Source: BJGV01 sp965205785
GTDB taxonomy: Bacteria; Pseudomonadota; Gammaproteobacteria; Burkholderiales; Nitrosomonadaceae
Length of the DNA stretch: 64,000 nucleotides
NCBI GenBank assembly: GCA_965205785.1
Contig: OZ242188.1
Coordinates: forward strand, 1,922,001-1,986,000
Reading direction: 5' to 3'
The translations under genes and the position numbers were made by a program. This document shows positions 35,165 to 44,093 of the stretch, piece by piece. The stretch's first letter is position 1. Every line of letters begins with the position of its first letter. The notes under the pieces are model-generated. The model did not search any database. It worked only from the letters and a program-made list of their open reading frames with translations, and had not been told where the DNA came from.

Positions 35165-36525
35165 ACAGGGGACATTATTTCAACATCGAACACTTCACTC
35201 ATTTGATCTCCTAGAGCAGAGACATTTTTTTGTTCGGCAGCAATAAAGTTACCCAATGATTCACATGCTTCTAATTGTAGGCACTCTGCACGATATCGAG
35301 CCATACGAACTTTTGCCCAAGGAATCATTAATCCAAGTGATAGAGCAATTGCAACCGTATTAGTAAAATATATCCAGGCAACTGTTTTTGATTGCATCGA
35401 TGAATTGAAATGATGCCCTTTAATTGTTGTTGAGTTGAAATTCAAGTTTGCTATGTTGGCTTTAAGATAGCCAAACATAAATATATAAATAGGCAGCATA
35501 ATTAATCCACTGATCATAACTGCGGTTTCCTCACCAAGTATGCTGTTTAAGCCAAATAAAAGTATTACTGCCGCTAATAATGAACTAAGTATAATTATAA
35601 AAATACGATAAATGTCCTTAGGTTTTGCATGATAATCAAACTTCGTGGTACCAAATGCACCATTATTAATTATAAAACGGTACTGTTTGTACATAATATA
35701 GGGTAACGCCAGTCCAGCAGTCAAAATGATAAGTAACGGCCATAAAAGAAAAACACCAATGGCTTCACCATAACCACCTTTAAAACCAAATCGGATATTG
35801 CGGTACATACTGTTACGAGCATTAAAAGCTAACGAGCGAGTAATTAACCAGGGAATAACAGGCATAAATGCTAATGACAAAGCTATTCCAACCATAGGTG
35901 AAACTTCACTAACAATACTGTATACGCCAAATATCCCTACAGCAATTAGTCGCCCTTTGAGAATACTGATAGGCTTGGCCGTATAATTAAAACTTGATCC
36001 ATCTATAATTGTGTTGCCATAAAAGTATTGGTTGTTTCGTACTTTTGCCCATGCTGAATAGATTCCTAAAGTAATGATCGTAAGGAAAATATTGACAATC
36101 CATATCTTAAAATATTCAATTGCTTGTCCATTAAATTCAACCTGTATTGTGTGACTCTGGCCATCATTCTTTACTACTTTAGTATCTGCTTCTTGCATAG
36201 GAATATTACTAATAACTTTTTTAGGGTTAACGGGTTCTTTGGTATTCTGTGCTGCTACTTGCGCTGGTATGTCACTATTGCTCTTCTCAGTTTCTGTCTC
36301 TTCATGTATTTCAACAGATAATCCTATTTTGTCTAGATAAGAACGATATATATCTGCATCTTTTTTATTTAGTCCTGATTTGATAACTTTATCTTTTAAG
36401 CGAAGGATCCTTTTTGCTTTTTCTTGTGAGATTTTCGGTAACTTTGCGAGCTGTTCAATAGCATTCTCGGTAGTAACACCATTTTTTAAATCTACATAAA
36501 AGATGTTATATTTTTTATCAGACAT
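35161..36525 (-). CDS. DUF898/YjgN-family multispanning membrane protein with N-terminal soluble domain
   Basis: A 454-residue protein when started at ATG 36525, which has an AAGGAAA box; an upstream extension of six residues is open but lacks a site. Residues 1-80 form a small alpha/beta domain (YNIFYVDLKNGVTTENAIEQLAKL). A linker follows, then two repeats typical of DUF898: VEFNGQAIEYFKIWIVNIFLTIITLGIYSAWAKVR, and near the end LGLMIPWAKVRMARY. About 8-9 membrane helices are visible. Function in the family is unknown. Co-occurrence and coupling with an M48 protease is a recurrent arrangement and suggests a shared envelope quality-control role. Confidence 0.8.
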   Translation of the reverse strand: MSDKKYNIFYVDLKNGVTTENAIEQLAKLPKISQEKAKRILRLKDKVIKSGLNKKDADIYRSYLDKIGLSVEIHEETETEKSNSDIPAQVAAQNTKEPVNPKKVISNIPMQEADTKVVKNDGQSHTIQVEFNGQAIEYFKIWIVNIFLTIITLGIYSAWAKVRNNQYFYGNTIIDGSSFNYTAKPISILKGRLIAVGIFGVYSIVSEVSPMVGIALSLAFMPVIPWLITRSLAFNARNSMYRNIRFGFKGGYGEAIGVFLLWPLLIILTAGLALPYIMYKQYRFIINNGAFGTTKFDYHAKPKDIYRIFIIILSSLLAAVILLFGLNSILGEETAVMISGLIMLPIYIFMFGYLKANIANLNFNSTTIKGHHFNSSMQSKTVAWIYFTNTVAIALSLGLMIPWAKVRMARYRAECLQLEACESLGNFIAAEQKNVSALGDQMSEVFDVEIMSPV

Positions 36526-36830
36526 TGTTTTCCTTAGAGACAATAGGGGTTTTCGGGCTACTATTAATTTATTATTAAGCGGCCAAAAATAAAATTGATT
36601 TAATCATATAAGAAAGAATTTTAGTTTTAATAGTAAATAACTTATTGATTCATAAAGAAGCAAAAGTACTTTTTATTGCCTAAAAAATACTGATAAAATA
36701 CGAGTATAAGTAGAGTAGGTTTGACTATCGTTAACCTGTGAGTCAAAAATTTAAAGCTTCAGAGAGGCAACAATAAAAAGCCGGTATCGGCTTTTTATTC
36801 ATTTTTACGCTGTAAAATTAGGGACTAAGA
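36526..36830. other. Intergenic region holding a possible small RNA
   Basis: About 300 bp between divergent genes. A short dyad (TTTGAC 36720-36725 with GTCAAA 36742-36747) is followed by the strong hairpin at 36772-36799. No protein gene upstream on this strand needs that terminator. See the hairpin entry. Confidence 0.4.
36772..36799. terminator. Perfect 12-bp terminator-like hairpin, 31 bp before the 36831 ATG
   Basis: The arms AATAAAAAGCCG and CGGCTTTTTATT enclose a GTAT loop, with an A run before and a T run after, so it can act in either direction. It could end a small RNA transcribed from the intergenic region, attenuate the 85-aa gene just downstream, or end a reverse-strand read-through transcript. 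Confidence 0.7.
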
Positions 36831-37088
36831 ATGAAGTTATGGATTTTAAAGCCAATGCAAGGGTTATCTGATGATGTTAATCCATGGGATCCTTGGTATC
36901 ACAAAGTTTTTGGATTTGTAGTAAGGGCTGAATCAGAAGAGGATGCTAGACAAATTGCTCAGTCACAAAGTGGCGATGAATCTAAAGACAAACCCACTCC
37001 ATGGCTTAATCCTAAATTGTCAACATGTTCAGAAGTTATGATTGAAGGAGAAACTGGCGTTATTCTTAAAGATTTTGCTTCAGCATGA
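36831..37088 (+). CDS. Small soluble protein of unknown function (85 aa)
   Basis: An 85-residue acidic protein with a conserved-looking N terminus (MKLWILKPMQGL, then NPWDPWYHKVFGFVVRAESEEDARQIAQ). It has the look of a small alpha/beta domain; I cannot name the family. The hairpin immediately upstream may regulate it. The flanking genes are unrelated. Confidence 0.65.
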   Translation: MKLWILKPMQGLSDDVNPWDPWYHKVFGFVVRAESEEDARQIAQSQSGDESKDKPTPWLNPKLSTCSEVMIEGETGVILKDFASA

Positions 37089-37156
37089 CTAGGTATTATT
37101 TACAGAATGATTGTATTCCATGAATAATACTCAATCCAGATTACCGTAGTAATTTA

Positions 37157-37552
37157 TTACTGTGTAATGATTAAATTCTGTTGATCCCTCTTTCTAGTTC
37201 CCAGAGAGTACATTACAGCTCCTAATCCGAATTGTATGTAATTTAGAAAATGCATATAGATAGCATAAGACCACTGGTCAGCTACCTGCATGTTCATGCC
37301 TATAAACCCAATTGCGCTTATCAACATATAGGTTGAACCAAATATTCGAACCAGTTGTATTGCGTCGCTTGCTCCTTGCTTCGTAACAAGAGCCAGTCCC
37401 ACTGCTGTTATTAGGTGAGTAAAATTAAGGATCATATTGGTATCTAAAAAGGCGCTATCTTTTGGTAGCAAATCTGAAGTGAACCCAAGAATAGCCAATA
37501 CAAGATACAAAATAGAAAATACCCAAGCTGTTGTTACAGATGAGTTTTTCAT
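37157..37552 (-). CDS. Four-helix membrane protein of unknown function (131 aa)
   Basis: Four hydrophobic segments (VFSILYLVLAILGFTSDLL; LNFTHLITAVGLALVT; LVRIFGSTYMLISAIGFIGMN; FLNYIQFGLGAVMYSLG) fill most of the 131 residues, resembling DUF4383/DoxX-like small membrane proteins. A GGAG box precedes GTG 37555 / ATG 37552; I use the ATG. Function unknown. Confidence 0.6.
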   Translation of the reverse strand: MKNSSVTTAWVFSILYLVLAILGFTSDLLPKDSAFLDTNMILNFTHLITAVGLALVTKQGASDAIQLVRIFGSTYMLISAIGFIGMNMQVADQWSYAIYMHFLNYIQFGLGAVMYSLGTRKRDQQNLIITQ

Positions 37553-37658
37553 CACATCTGCTCCTAGATATGATTGCTTAATGAAACAATATCTTATATA
37601 TCGGATTTTGAGTTGAAATATTGAATCTATATAGATGATATTTTGAATGTATCCCCTG

Positions 37659-37856
37659 CTATATTTTTGCTGGCATAACCCATAACTGAAGAATTACGAC
37701 TGTAATTATAAGTACAATAATCAGAACACGCCTACCTGATAGTAAATCTTTAAAGATTTCGAGAGATCTGTCCCAACCATATAACAAAATTAGCACTAAT
37801 AATGACCAGGGGAATAGAATTGTAATAAGAAGTGCATATAAGATCTTTTTCCACAT
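37659..37856 (-). CDS. Small two-helix membrane protein (65 aa)
   Basis: A 65-residue peptide with two membrane segments (LYALLITILFPWSLLVLILLY and VLIIVLIITVVILQLWVM) joined by a basic/acidic loop (GWDRSLEIFKDLLSGRR). A GGGAG box lies upstream of the ATG. No family is recognised. Confidence 0.5.
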   Translation of the reverse strand: MWKKILYALLITILFPWSLLVLILLYGWDRSLEIFKDLLSGRRVLIIVLIITVVILQLWVMPAKI

Positions 37857-37902
37857 GTTTTGTAGCTCCCTGCAACAGAATTAATTACCGTTTTATGAGT
37901 TG

Positions 37903-38097
37903 TTAAGAAAGCTTCTTTTTCGTATCTGATAGCTCAGATTCATAAAATGTAGCCTTCCAGATTCTATCCTGATAATTAACACCAACTTCATATGTGTTTT
38001 CATTTGCAGATAGTTTAATGTGCTTTTTAATAACTCCAGACATTTTAATTGGAAGAACAAATACATTCTGTGCAATTTTAAATTTAAAATTATTCAT
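37903..38097 (-). CDS. Small hypothetical protein (64 aa)
   Basis: A 64-residue hydrophilic frame (NNFKFKIAQNVFVLPIKMSG, then YEVGVNYQDRIWKATFYESEL) that reads like a small beta-rich domain. It lies directly downstream of ftsB on the same strand, with a 29-bp gap. The ribosome site is weak. Two other frames overlap it; this one has the more protein-like composition. Confidence 0.4.
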   Translation of the reverse strand: MNNFKFKIAQNVFVLPIKMSGVIKKHIKLSANENTYEVGVNYQDRIWKATFYESELSDTKKKLS

Positions 38098-38126
38098 CCT
38101 GATTATTTCTTATAGGTTCTTTTTTC

Positions 38127-38462
38127 TCAGGGTCCTGGTTCAGCCAAATGGGATTCTTTCTCGTTTTCTCCAAATGGTGTTATATTTTTTTCATCAATTT
38201 CAACTTGAAAGAATATTTCATCTTGTTTAATCATGCCTAGTTCATTACGGGCACGCTCTTCAATAGCAGCTGAACCCTGTTTAAGGTCCTGTACTTCTGC
38301 ATCTAAAGCAGCATTACGAATCTGAAGTTTTTGATTGGTTTTATGCTGCGAAGCTACCTGCTGGTCAACTTCCCATACTCTGTGCCAACTACCTTTACCC
38401 AGCCATAACGGATATTGTAATAAGATAATCAGGGCAAACAGTATGAGTCCTAATACCTTCAT
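38127..38462 (-). CDS. ftsB: Cell division protein FtsB
   Basis: A 111-residue bitopic protein: a short cytoplasmic start, a membrane helix (VLGLILFALIILLQYPLWLG), and a periplasmic coiled coil (residues about 30-75, VDQQVASQHKTNQKLQIRNAAL). The family's EERARNELGMIKQDE then leads into a polar tail. FtsB with FtsL and FtsQ activates septal peptidoglycan synthesis. The ATG overlaps the eno stop by one base, the usual eno-ftsB arrangement. Confidence 0.92.
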   Translation of the reverse strand: MKVLGLILFALIILLQYPLWLGKGSWHRVWEVDQQVASQHKTNQKLQIRNAALDAEVQDLKQGSAAIEERARNELGMIKQDEIFFQVEIDEKNITPFGENEKESHLAEPGP

Positions 38463-39745
38463 TATTTTATTTGGTAGAAAGCTCCCCGTCCTGCAAAGTT
38501 CGCTGCGTCGCCGAGATCTTCTTCGATACGAAGTAACTGGTTATATTTAGCCAGACGATCAGAGCGTGAAAGTGAGCCAGTTTTGATTTGTAATGCATTG
38601 GTAGCAACAGCAATATCTGCAATAGTAGTATCTTCTGTTTCTCCTGAACGGTGAGAGATTACAGAGGTATAACCAGCACATTTTGCGATTTCAATAGCTG
38701 AAAAAGTTTCGGTAAGAGAGCCAATCTGATTGATCTTAATAAGAATAGAATTGGCAACTTCTTGCGCAATACCTTCTTTAAGAATACTTGGATTCGTCAC
38801 AAATACATCATCACCTACTAATTGTACAGATTTTCCAATTTTGTTGGTTAGCAGTTTCCATCCGTCCCAGTCATGTTCACTCATACCATCTTCAATACTA
38901 ATGATAGGATATTTTTTTACCCAGGTAGAAATATATTCAACCAGTTGATCTGAATTCAAGTTCAGATTATCAGAGGCCAAGTGATATTTTCCTTCTTTAA
39001 ATAATTCTGAACTAGCAAAATCAAGTGCTATAGCAACATCAGACCCTGGTATAAATCCAGCTAGTTCGATAGCTTCTACGATTAACTGTAGCGCTGCTTC
39101 ATTGTTATTAAGATTAGGAGCATATCCACCTTCATCGCCTACTGTAGTAGTCATATTTTTTTCATTAAGCATTTTTTTTAAAGTATGAAATATTTCTGTT
39201 CCATAACGTAGTGCTTCACGAAAACTTTGTGCACCTAGCGGAACAATCATGAGCTCTTGTAAATCAATATTATTATTTGCGTGTACTCCGCCATTGATAA
39301 CATTCATCATTGGTACCGGCATAGACATTGGTCCTGACCCACCTAGATAGCGATATAAAGGAATACTGGAATCCTCTGCTGCAGCTTTTGCTACTGCAAG
39401 CGAAACCGCCAGTATTGCATTAGCACCAAGCCTTGACTTATTATCAGTACCATCAAGATCAATAAGAGTTTGGTCTATAAAATTTTGTTCTATTGCATCT
39501 AGACCCATAAGGGCCTCTGAGATTTCACTATTTATATTCTCAACAGCTTTAAGGACACCTTTCCCAAAATAACGCTGAGCATCGTTATCTCGTAACTCAA
39601 CAGCTTCTTTAGTGCCAACAGATGCCCCAGAAGGTACTGCCGCACGTCCCTGTACACCTGATTCAAGTATAACTTCAGCTTCTACAGTTGGATTACCACG
39701 TGAATCCAAAATTTCTCTGGCAAAAACATCTACAATTGCACTCAT
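38462..39745 (-). CDS. eno: Enolase
   Basis: A 427-residue enolase interconverting 2-phosphoglycerate and phosphoenolpyruvate. Diagnostic segments include ILDSRGNPTVEAEV, NVINGGVHANNNIDLQE, VGDEGGYAPN, IKINQIGSLTET and the signature VISHRSGETEDTTIADIAV. It lies 60 bp downstream of pyrG; kdsA, which sits between these genes in many proteobacteria, is absent here. Confidence 0.98.
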   Translation of the reverse strand: MSAIVDVFAREILDSRGNPTVEAEVILESGVQGRAAVPSGASVGTKEAVELRDNDAQRYFGKGVLKAVENINSEISEALMGLDAIEQNFIDQTLIDLDGTDNKSRLGANAILAVSLAVAKAAAEDSSIPLYRYLGGSGPMSMPVPMMNVINGGVHANNNIDLQELMIVPLGAQSFREALRYGTEIFHTLKKMLNEKNMTTTVGDEGGYAPNLNNNEAALQLIVEAIELAGFIPGSDVAIALDFASSELFKEGKYHLASDNLNLNSDQLVEYISTWVKKYPIISIEDGMSEHDWDGWKLLTNKIGKSVQLVGDDVFVTNPSILKEGIAQEVANSILIKINQIGSLTETFSAIEIAKCAGYTSVISHRSGETEDTTIADIAVATNALQIKTGSLSRSDRLAKYNQLLRIEEDLGDAANFAGRGAFYQIK

Positions 39746-39805
39746 ATTATTTTCCTAGTTGCTAAGTAATTTGTAAAAATAGTTCTCTAAAACGGGAGAA
39801 TCTCA

Positions 39806-41500
39806 TCATAAATTAGGTACTAAAGTTATATTTTTCTTTTTGCTGGGGTCTGTTGTTTCAGACGTATCGCGTTTATTTGAAGTAGCAATTGCTGCCTGTA
39901 TAAAGGATTTAAACAAGGGATGCCCTGTTCTGGGTGTTGAGGTAAATTCTGGATGAAACTGACATCCTATAAACCAAGGATGTTCATTATTGGGTAGTTC
40001 AATCATTTCACAGAGGGAGTCTTCTGTTGACAGGCCACTAGCATGAAGTCCTGCTTTTTCTAACTGAGGAATATATTGACTATTTACTTCATAACGATGG
40101 CGATGCCTTTCAGTGATCTTTTCATTGTTATAAATTTTCCTTGAAGAAGAATTTTCTTTAAGGAAACACTCCTGCCCTCCCAATCGCATACTGCCACCAA
40201 GGTCTGATTGAGCGTTACGTGTATTAATTTGACCTTCTCTAGTCTTCCATTCAGTAATTAACCCAATAACAGGATTGGGTGTGCCAGGGTTAAATTCAGT
40301 ACTATGTGCATCATTCATGCCTGCTTTATTACGAGCAAATTCTACTACTGCTAGTTGCATGCCAAGGCAAATGCCAAGATAGGGAATAAGGTTCTCACGT
40401 GCATATCGTATAGCCATAATTTTGCCTTCTACGCCTCTTTTACCAAATCCACCCGGGACTAAAATTGCATCAGTATCTATGAGGCAATTAGTTCCTTCTT
40501 TCTCAATATTTTCTGAATCCACATAGTGGATATTAATTTTGCAGTGTGTATGAATACCTGCATGGATCAAGGCTTCTGATAGAGACTTATATGATTCAGT
40601 TAAATCTACATATTTTCCTACAAGTGCAATATTAACTGATTGCTTTGGGTGTTCTAATGCGCTGACAAGTTTATTCCAAATACTTAGGTCTGCTGGCTTC
40701 GCAAGAATATTCAATTTATGACACACTATCTCATCTAACATTTGTTCATGTAGCAATGCTGGAATTTTATAGATACTGTCTACGTCAATTGCTGAAATTA
40801 CAGCTTCTTCTCTTACATTAGTAAATAATGCAATTTTCCTGCGTTCATCCGTTGGTAATTTACGGTCAGCGCGGCATAGTAATACGTCTGGCTGTATACC
40901 AATTTCACGCATTTCTTTTACAGAATGTTGTGTAGGCTTAGTTTTTAGTTCTCCAGCAGAAGCAATATAGGGTAATAATGTTAGATGAATAAAACAGGTA
41001 TCTTCATAGGGATTCTGGATAGCCATTTGTCTGATTGCTTCTAAAAATGGCAAAGATTCAATATCACCAGCTGTACCACCAATCTCAACTATTGCTACCT
41101 GAGAGTCGCCTGCGCCAGATTTTATATGTAGTTTGATTTCATCTGTGATATGTGGAATAACTTGTACAGTCCCACCAAGATAGTCTCCACGTCGTTCTTT
41201 TTTTATTACGCTTTCATAAATCTGGCCAGTTGTAAAATTATTAAGCTTACTCATTTTGCCACTGATAAAACGTTCGTAATGGCCCAAATCTAAATCAGTT
41301 TCAGCTCCGTCTTCTGTAACAAATACTTCTCCGTGCTGAAAAGGGTTCATAGTGCCGGGATCCACATTAATATAGGGATCCAGTTTAAGCATAGTTACTT
41401 TGATACCGCGGGATTCAAGGAGAGCTGCAAGGGAGGCGGCAGCAATGCCCTTACCAAGGGATGACACAACACCGCCAGTCACAAATACATATTTGGTCAT
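39806..41500 (-). CDS. pyrG: CTP synthase
   Basis: A 564-residue CTP synthase making CTP from UTP with glutamine or ammonia. The N-terminal synthase domain starts TKYVFVTGGVVSSLGKGIAAAS. The C-terminal class I glutamine amidotransferase has GGFGKRGVEGK, the nucleophile region LGICLGMQLAV and GCQFHPEF. About 20 extra residues at the C terminus (after IQAAIA) exceed the typical length. Expression often responds to CTP through the leader; I see no clear attenuator. Confidence 0.98.
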   Translation of the reverse strand: MTKYVFVTGGVVSSLGKGIAAASLAALLESRGIKVTMLKLDPYINVDPGTMNPFQHGEVFVTEDGAETDLDLGHYERFISGKMSKLNNFTTGQIYESVIKKERRGDYLGGTVQVIPHITDEIKLHIKSGAGDSQVAIVEIGGTAGDIESLPFLEAIRQMAIQNPYEDTCFIHLTLLPYIASAGELKTKPTQHSVKEMREIGIQPDVLLCRADRKLPTDERRKIALFTNVREEAVISAIDVDSIYKIPALLHEQMLDEIVCHKLNILAKPADLSIWNKLVSALEHPKQSVNIALVGKYVDLTESYKSLSEALIHAGIHTHCKINIHYVDSENIEKEGTNCLIDTDAILVPGGFGKRGVEGKIMAIRYARENLIPYLGICLGMQLAVVEFARNKAGMNDAHSTEFNPGTPNPVIGLITEWKTREGQINTRNAQSDLGGSMRLGGQECFLKENSSSRKIYNNEKITERHRHRYEVNSQYIPQLEKAGLHASGLSTEDSLCEMIELPNNEHPWFIGCQFHPEFTSTPRTGHPLFKSFIQAAIATSNKRDTSETTDPSKKKNITLVPNL

Positions 41501-41586
41501 GGACAGTTATGATAACTCAAAATAGGTGGGGGAACAAACTTGACAAGATAGAAATCTTTTATCCCAAGCAAGTAAATTTACTTGCA

Positions 41587-42069
41587 TTAATTAGGTTTAA
41601 TATTAACTTCTGTTCCAACATCTGCTAAATCAAATAGCTCCAGCAGATCAGTATTTAACATTCTAATGCAACCTATAGAACCAGGTTTTCCAATATCTAT
41701 ACTGTCTGGACTACCATGAATATATATATAACGACGCATTGTATCAACTGTTCCTAAACGATTAAACCCAAGCTCACAGCCAGAAAGCCACAATATCCTT
41801 GTCAAGATCCAATCACGATTTGGGTATTTCTTACCTAGACTAGAGGAATATATTTCTCCAGTAGGTCTGCGCCTAATAAAAACAGTGTTAATAGGCTGAC
41901 TCGCACCAATTTTAGCGCGGATTACATGTTTTCCTAATGGGGTACAGAAGCTCCCCTGGTCTTGCCCGACTCCATTTTTTGCAGAGGAAACTTGAAAGGA
42001 TTTAATCATTGCTTGATTATTATCAATTACATCAAGTCGTTGTAAGTCTATTCTAATCTCAATTCTCAT
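41587..42069 (-). CDS. L,D-transpeptidase (YkuD domain), no visible signal peptide
   Basis: A 160-residue protein that is almost entirely a YkuD catalytic domain, with IYIHGSPDS and the catalytic SIGCIRM near residue 135. The family cross-links peptidoglycan or attaches lipoproteins. The N terminus (MRIEIRIDLQRLDVID) is not a signal sequence, which is a recurrent feature of some short proteobacterial members and leaves its location open. It overlaps tadA by 11 bp. A palindrome, GCAAGTAAATTTACTTGC at 41568-41585, follows the stop but has no U-tract. Confidence 0.85.
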   Translation of the reverse strand: MRIEIRIDLQRLDVIDNNQAMIKSFQVSSAKNGVGQDQGSFCTPLGKHVIRAKIGASQPINTVFIRRRPTGEIYSSSLGKKYPNRDWILTRILWLSGCELGFNRLGTVDTMRRYIYIHGSPDSIDIGKPGSIGCIRMLNTDLLELFDLADVGTEVNIKPN

Positions 42070-42541
42070 AAATATTTTTTTTAGTTAAATTCCGTTTTTC
42101 AATAAAAAACTCTTTTAATAAAGAACTACTCTTGTTTTCTAAGATATTTCCTATTACTTGAGTATGATGATTTAACCGTCTTTCTATCGGTAAATTTATA
42201 ACGCTACCACATGCTCCCGTTTTAAAATCTTTAGCCCCATAGACCACTCGAGAAATACGAGCATGAAAGATTGCTCCCATACACATTACACATGGTTCTA
42301 AAGTTACATAAAGACTACATTCTGATAAGCGATAGTTACCAAGATAGTGTGCCGCATCACGTAATGCTATTATCTCTGCATGGGCAGTAGGATCGGCAGT
42401 AGTTATAGGACAATTATAACCACGCCCAATAACTATATTTTTTTTCACAACAACCGCTCCTACAGGTACTTCTCCTCTTTCTCTTGCATGTTTCGCAAGA
42501 TCAATTGCTTCATTCATGAAATTATCATCTTTAATACACAT
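42059..42541 (-). CDS. tadA: tRNA-specific adenosine deaminase
   Basis: A 160-residue zinc deaminase that converts A34 to inosine in tRNA-Arg. The active site is H54-x-E56 (AHAEIIAL) with PCVMC cysteines C84 and C87. The start is set at ATG 42541; a longer open frame to 42571 adds ten hydrophobic residues not typical of the family. It overlaps the L,D-transpeptidase gene. Confidence 0.92.
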   Translation of the reverse strand: MCIKDDNFMNEAIDLAKHARERGEVPVGAVVVKKNIVIGRGYNCPITTADPTAHAEIIALRDAAHYLGNYRLSECSLYVTLEPCVMCMGAIFHARISRVVYGAKDFKTGACGSVINLPIERRLNHHTQVIGNILENKSSSLLKEFFIEKRNLTKKNIYEN

Positions 42542-42605
42542 AGTTAAAATTAGTAATACTCTAAAACTCACTATTTAAGCCTCATATAAGGCTGTTAAAT
42601 CTTAA

Positions 42606-43394
42606 TTATTGGAGTTGTCGCACTTTTTCAAAGAAACAAACAGCAGCAGTTGAAGCTACATTAAGTGATTCTGCCTTACCAGGCATTGGAATAGTAATTT
42701 TTTCATTGGAAGCCTTATACATTGTCTCTGATAAGCCAGCTCCTTCGTTACCGAATACGAAAGCTATTAGTCCCTTTAAAGATAAACTATATAAACTCTT
42801 TTCAGATCTTGGTGAAGTTGCAATAACCTTTCCTTTAAATTTCTGGGCAATACCTATCAGGTCAGATTTTTCATGGATATGTAATAAAAAGTGTGCGCCC
42901 ATAGCAGCACGTAGTGTTTTTGGTGACCATGCGTCAGTACAGTCTTCAGACATATATATATCACAAACGCCTGCACCTGCTGCTGAACGAAGTATTGATC
43001 CAAGATTGCCAGGATCCTGAATTGATTCAAGTAAAACACAAAAATTCTCATTTTTGCTAACAGCAATATCTTCTTGAGTAGGTTTAGTTACTAATGCAAT
43101 AATTCCAGTAGGTGTCTTTACGGGCGAAATATTACAAAATAAGTTATTACTTAGAACATAAATTTTTACTGTCCTACTCTTTTCTAAATTTAACAATCTT
43201 ATTATTTCTTTATTTTTGTAGCCTGATTCATTTATAAACAAACATTTTGGCGAGCCAATTTGCTCATAATAAGAGCTTACTAGATGTATCCCATCAAGTA
43301 GCGTTAACCCACTAACTCTGCGCTTCTTAGATGATTCTTCCAGTCTGATTAACTGTTTGTAAATAATATTGTTATAGGATGTAATACATTTCAT
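42606..43394 (-). CDS. TrmH/SpoU-family 2'-O-ribose RNA methyltransferase
   Basis: A 262-residue SPOUT methyltransferase. An N-terminal substrate-binding domain is followed by the knot motifs: QDPGNLGSILRSAAGAGV, then FVFGNEGAGLSE, and IPMPGKAESLNVASTAAVCFFE. The family modifies ribose in rRNA or tRNA; the specific target (RlmB/TsnR-like) cannot be assigned. It is between tadA and greB on one strand. Confidence 0.87.
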   Translation of the reverse strand: MKCITSYNNIIYKQLIRLEESSKKRRVSGLTLLDGIHLVSSYYEQIGSPKCLFINESGYKNKEIIRLLNLEKSRTVKIYVLSNNLFCNISPVKTPTGIIALVTKPTQEDIAVSKNENFCVLLESIQDPGNLGSILRSAAGAGVCDIYMSEDCTDAWSPKTLRAAMGAHFLLHIHEKSDLIGIAQKFKGKVIATSPRSEKSLYSLSLKGLIAFVFGNEGAGLSETMYKASNEKITIPMPGKAESLNVASTAAVCFFEKVRQLQ

Positions 43395-43464
43395 TAGTTA
43401 TTCCGATTTACAATAAAAAATAACACTAGTAAACCTTTATTTTTATTAACTTATATGTTTACTA

Positions 43465-43995
43465 TCATTTAGTTGGTGGCTCAAATAATTTTGTTGGGAT
43501 TTTTTTATAGTTAACCTTTTGAATTTCAATTTCTTTTACTCCAGCTGGTGTTAGTAGTCTTACTATGTCACCTTGCCGTGATTTAATTAAAGCCCTTGCC
43601 ATTGGTGATACCCAGCTGATAAAACCTTTAGTAGTATCTATCTCATCAACTCCAACTATCGAAATCGTTTCAGTTTTGCCATCAAGAATAGAAAAAGTAA
43701 CTGTGGCACCAAAGAAAATTTGAGTTTCATCTTCCCTGGGAACAGTCGGATCAATAATTTCTGCTATATCTAGTCGCTTTGTGAGATAACGAATGCGTTT
43801 GTCTATTTCACGCAAACGTTTTTTACCATAAATATAATCGCCATTCTCTGACCGATCACCGTTACTGGCAGCCCAGGAAACAATCGCAGTTATTTCCGGA
43901 CGCTCTTTATTCATAAGCCATAAAAACTCATCCATCAACCGAGCATGACCGCCTGGAGTAATGTAATTTTTATAACTGGCTGACAAGTTAGTCAT
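43465..43995 (-). CDS. greB: Transcription elongation factor GreB
   Basis: A 176-residue Gre factor. The N-terminal coiled-coil hairpin carries the acidic tip (NGDRSENGDYIYGKKRLREID). A C-terminal FKBP-like domain ends with SWVSPMARALIKSRQGD. The length and YGKKRLREID form fit GreB rather than GreA. It rescues backtracked RNA polymerase by stimulating transcript cleavage. Confidence 0.93.
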   Translation of the reverse strand: MTNLSASYKNYITPGGHARLMDEFLWLMNKERPEITAIVSWAASNGDRSENGDYIYGKKRLREIDKRIRYLTKRLDIAEIIDPTVPREDETQIFFGATVTFSILDGKTETISIVGVDEIDTTKGFISWVSPMARALIKSRQGDIVRLLTPAGVKEIEIQKVNYKKIPTKLFEPPTK

Positions 43996-44093
43996 TAGGA
44001 CTATTTGCTTCTAATTTTTCTATAGATTTGGAATCTTTCAAAATAGTTTACTAATATAGTATGAGATAATTTTACATATATATTTACCAGAAA

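Noticed and set aside
37893..38075. A 60-codon reverse-strand frame overlapping the 64-aa gene
   Set aside because: The alternative frame at 37903-38097 has a more protein-like composition; both cannot be real with any confidence.
41568..41585. Palindrome GCAAGTAAATTTACTTGC after the L,D-transpeptidase gene
   Set aside because: No U-tract follows on the transcribed strand, and AT-rich short palindromes are frequent here; not called a terminator or operator.
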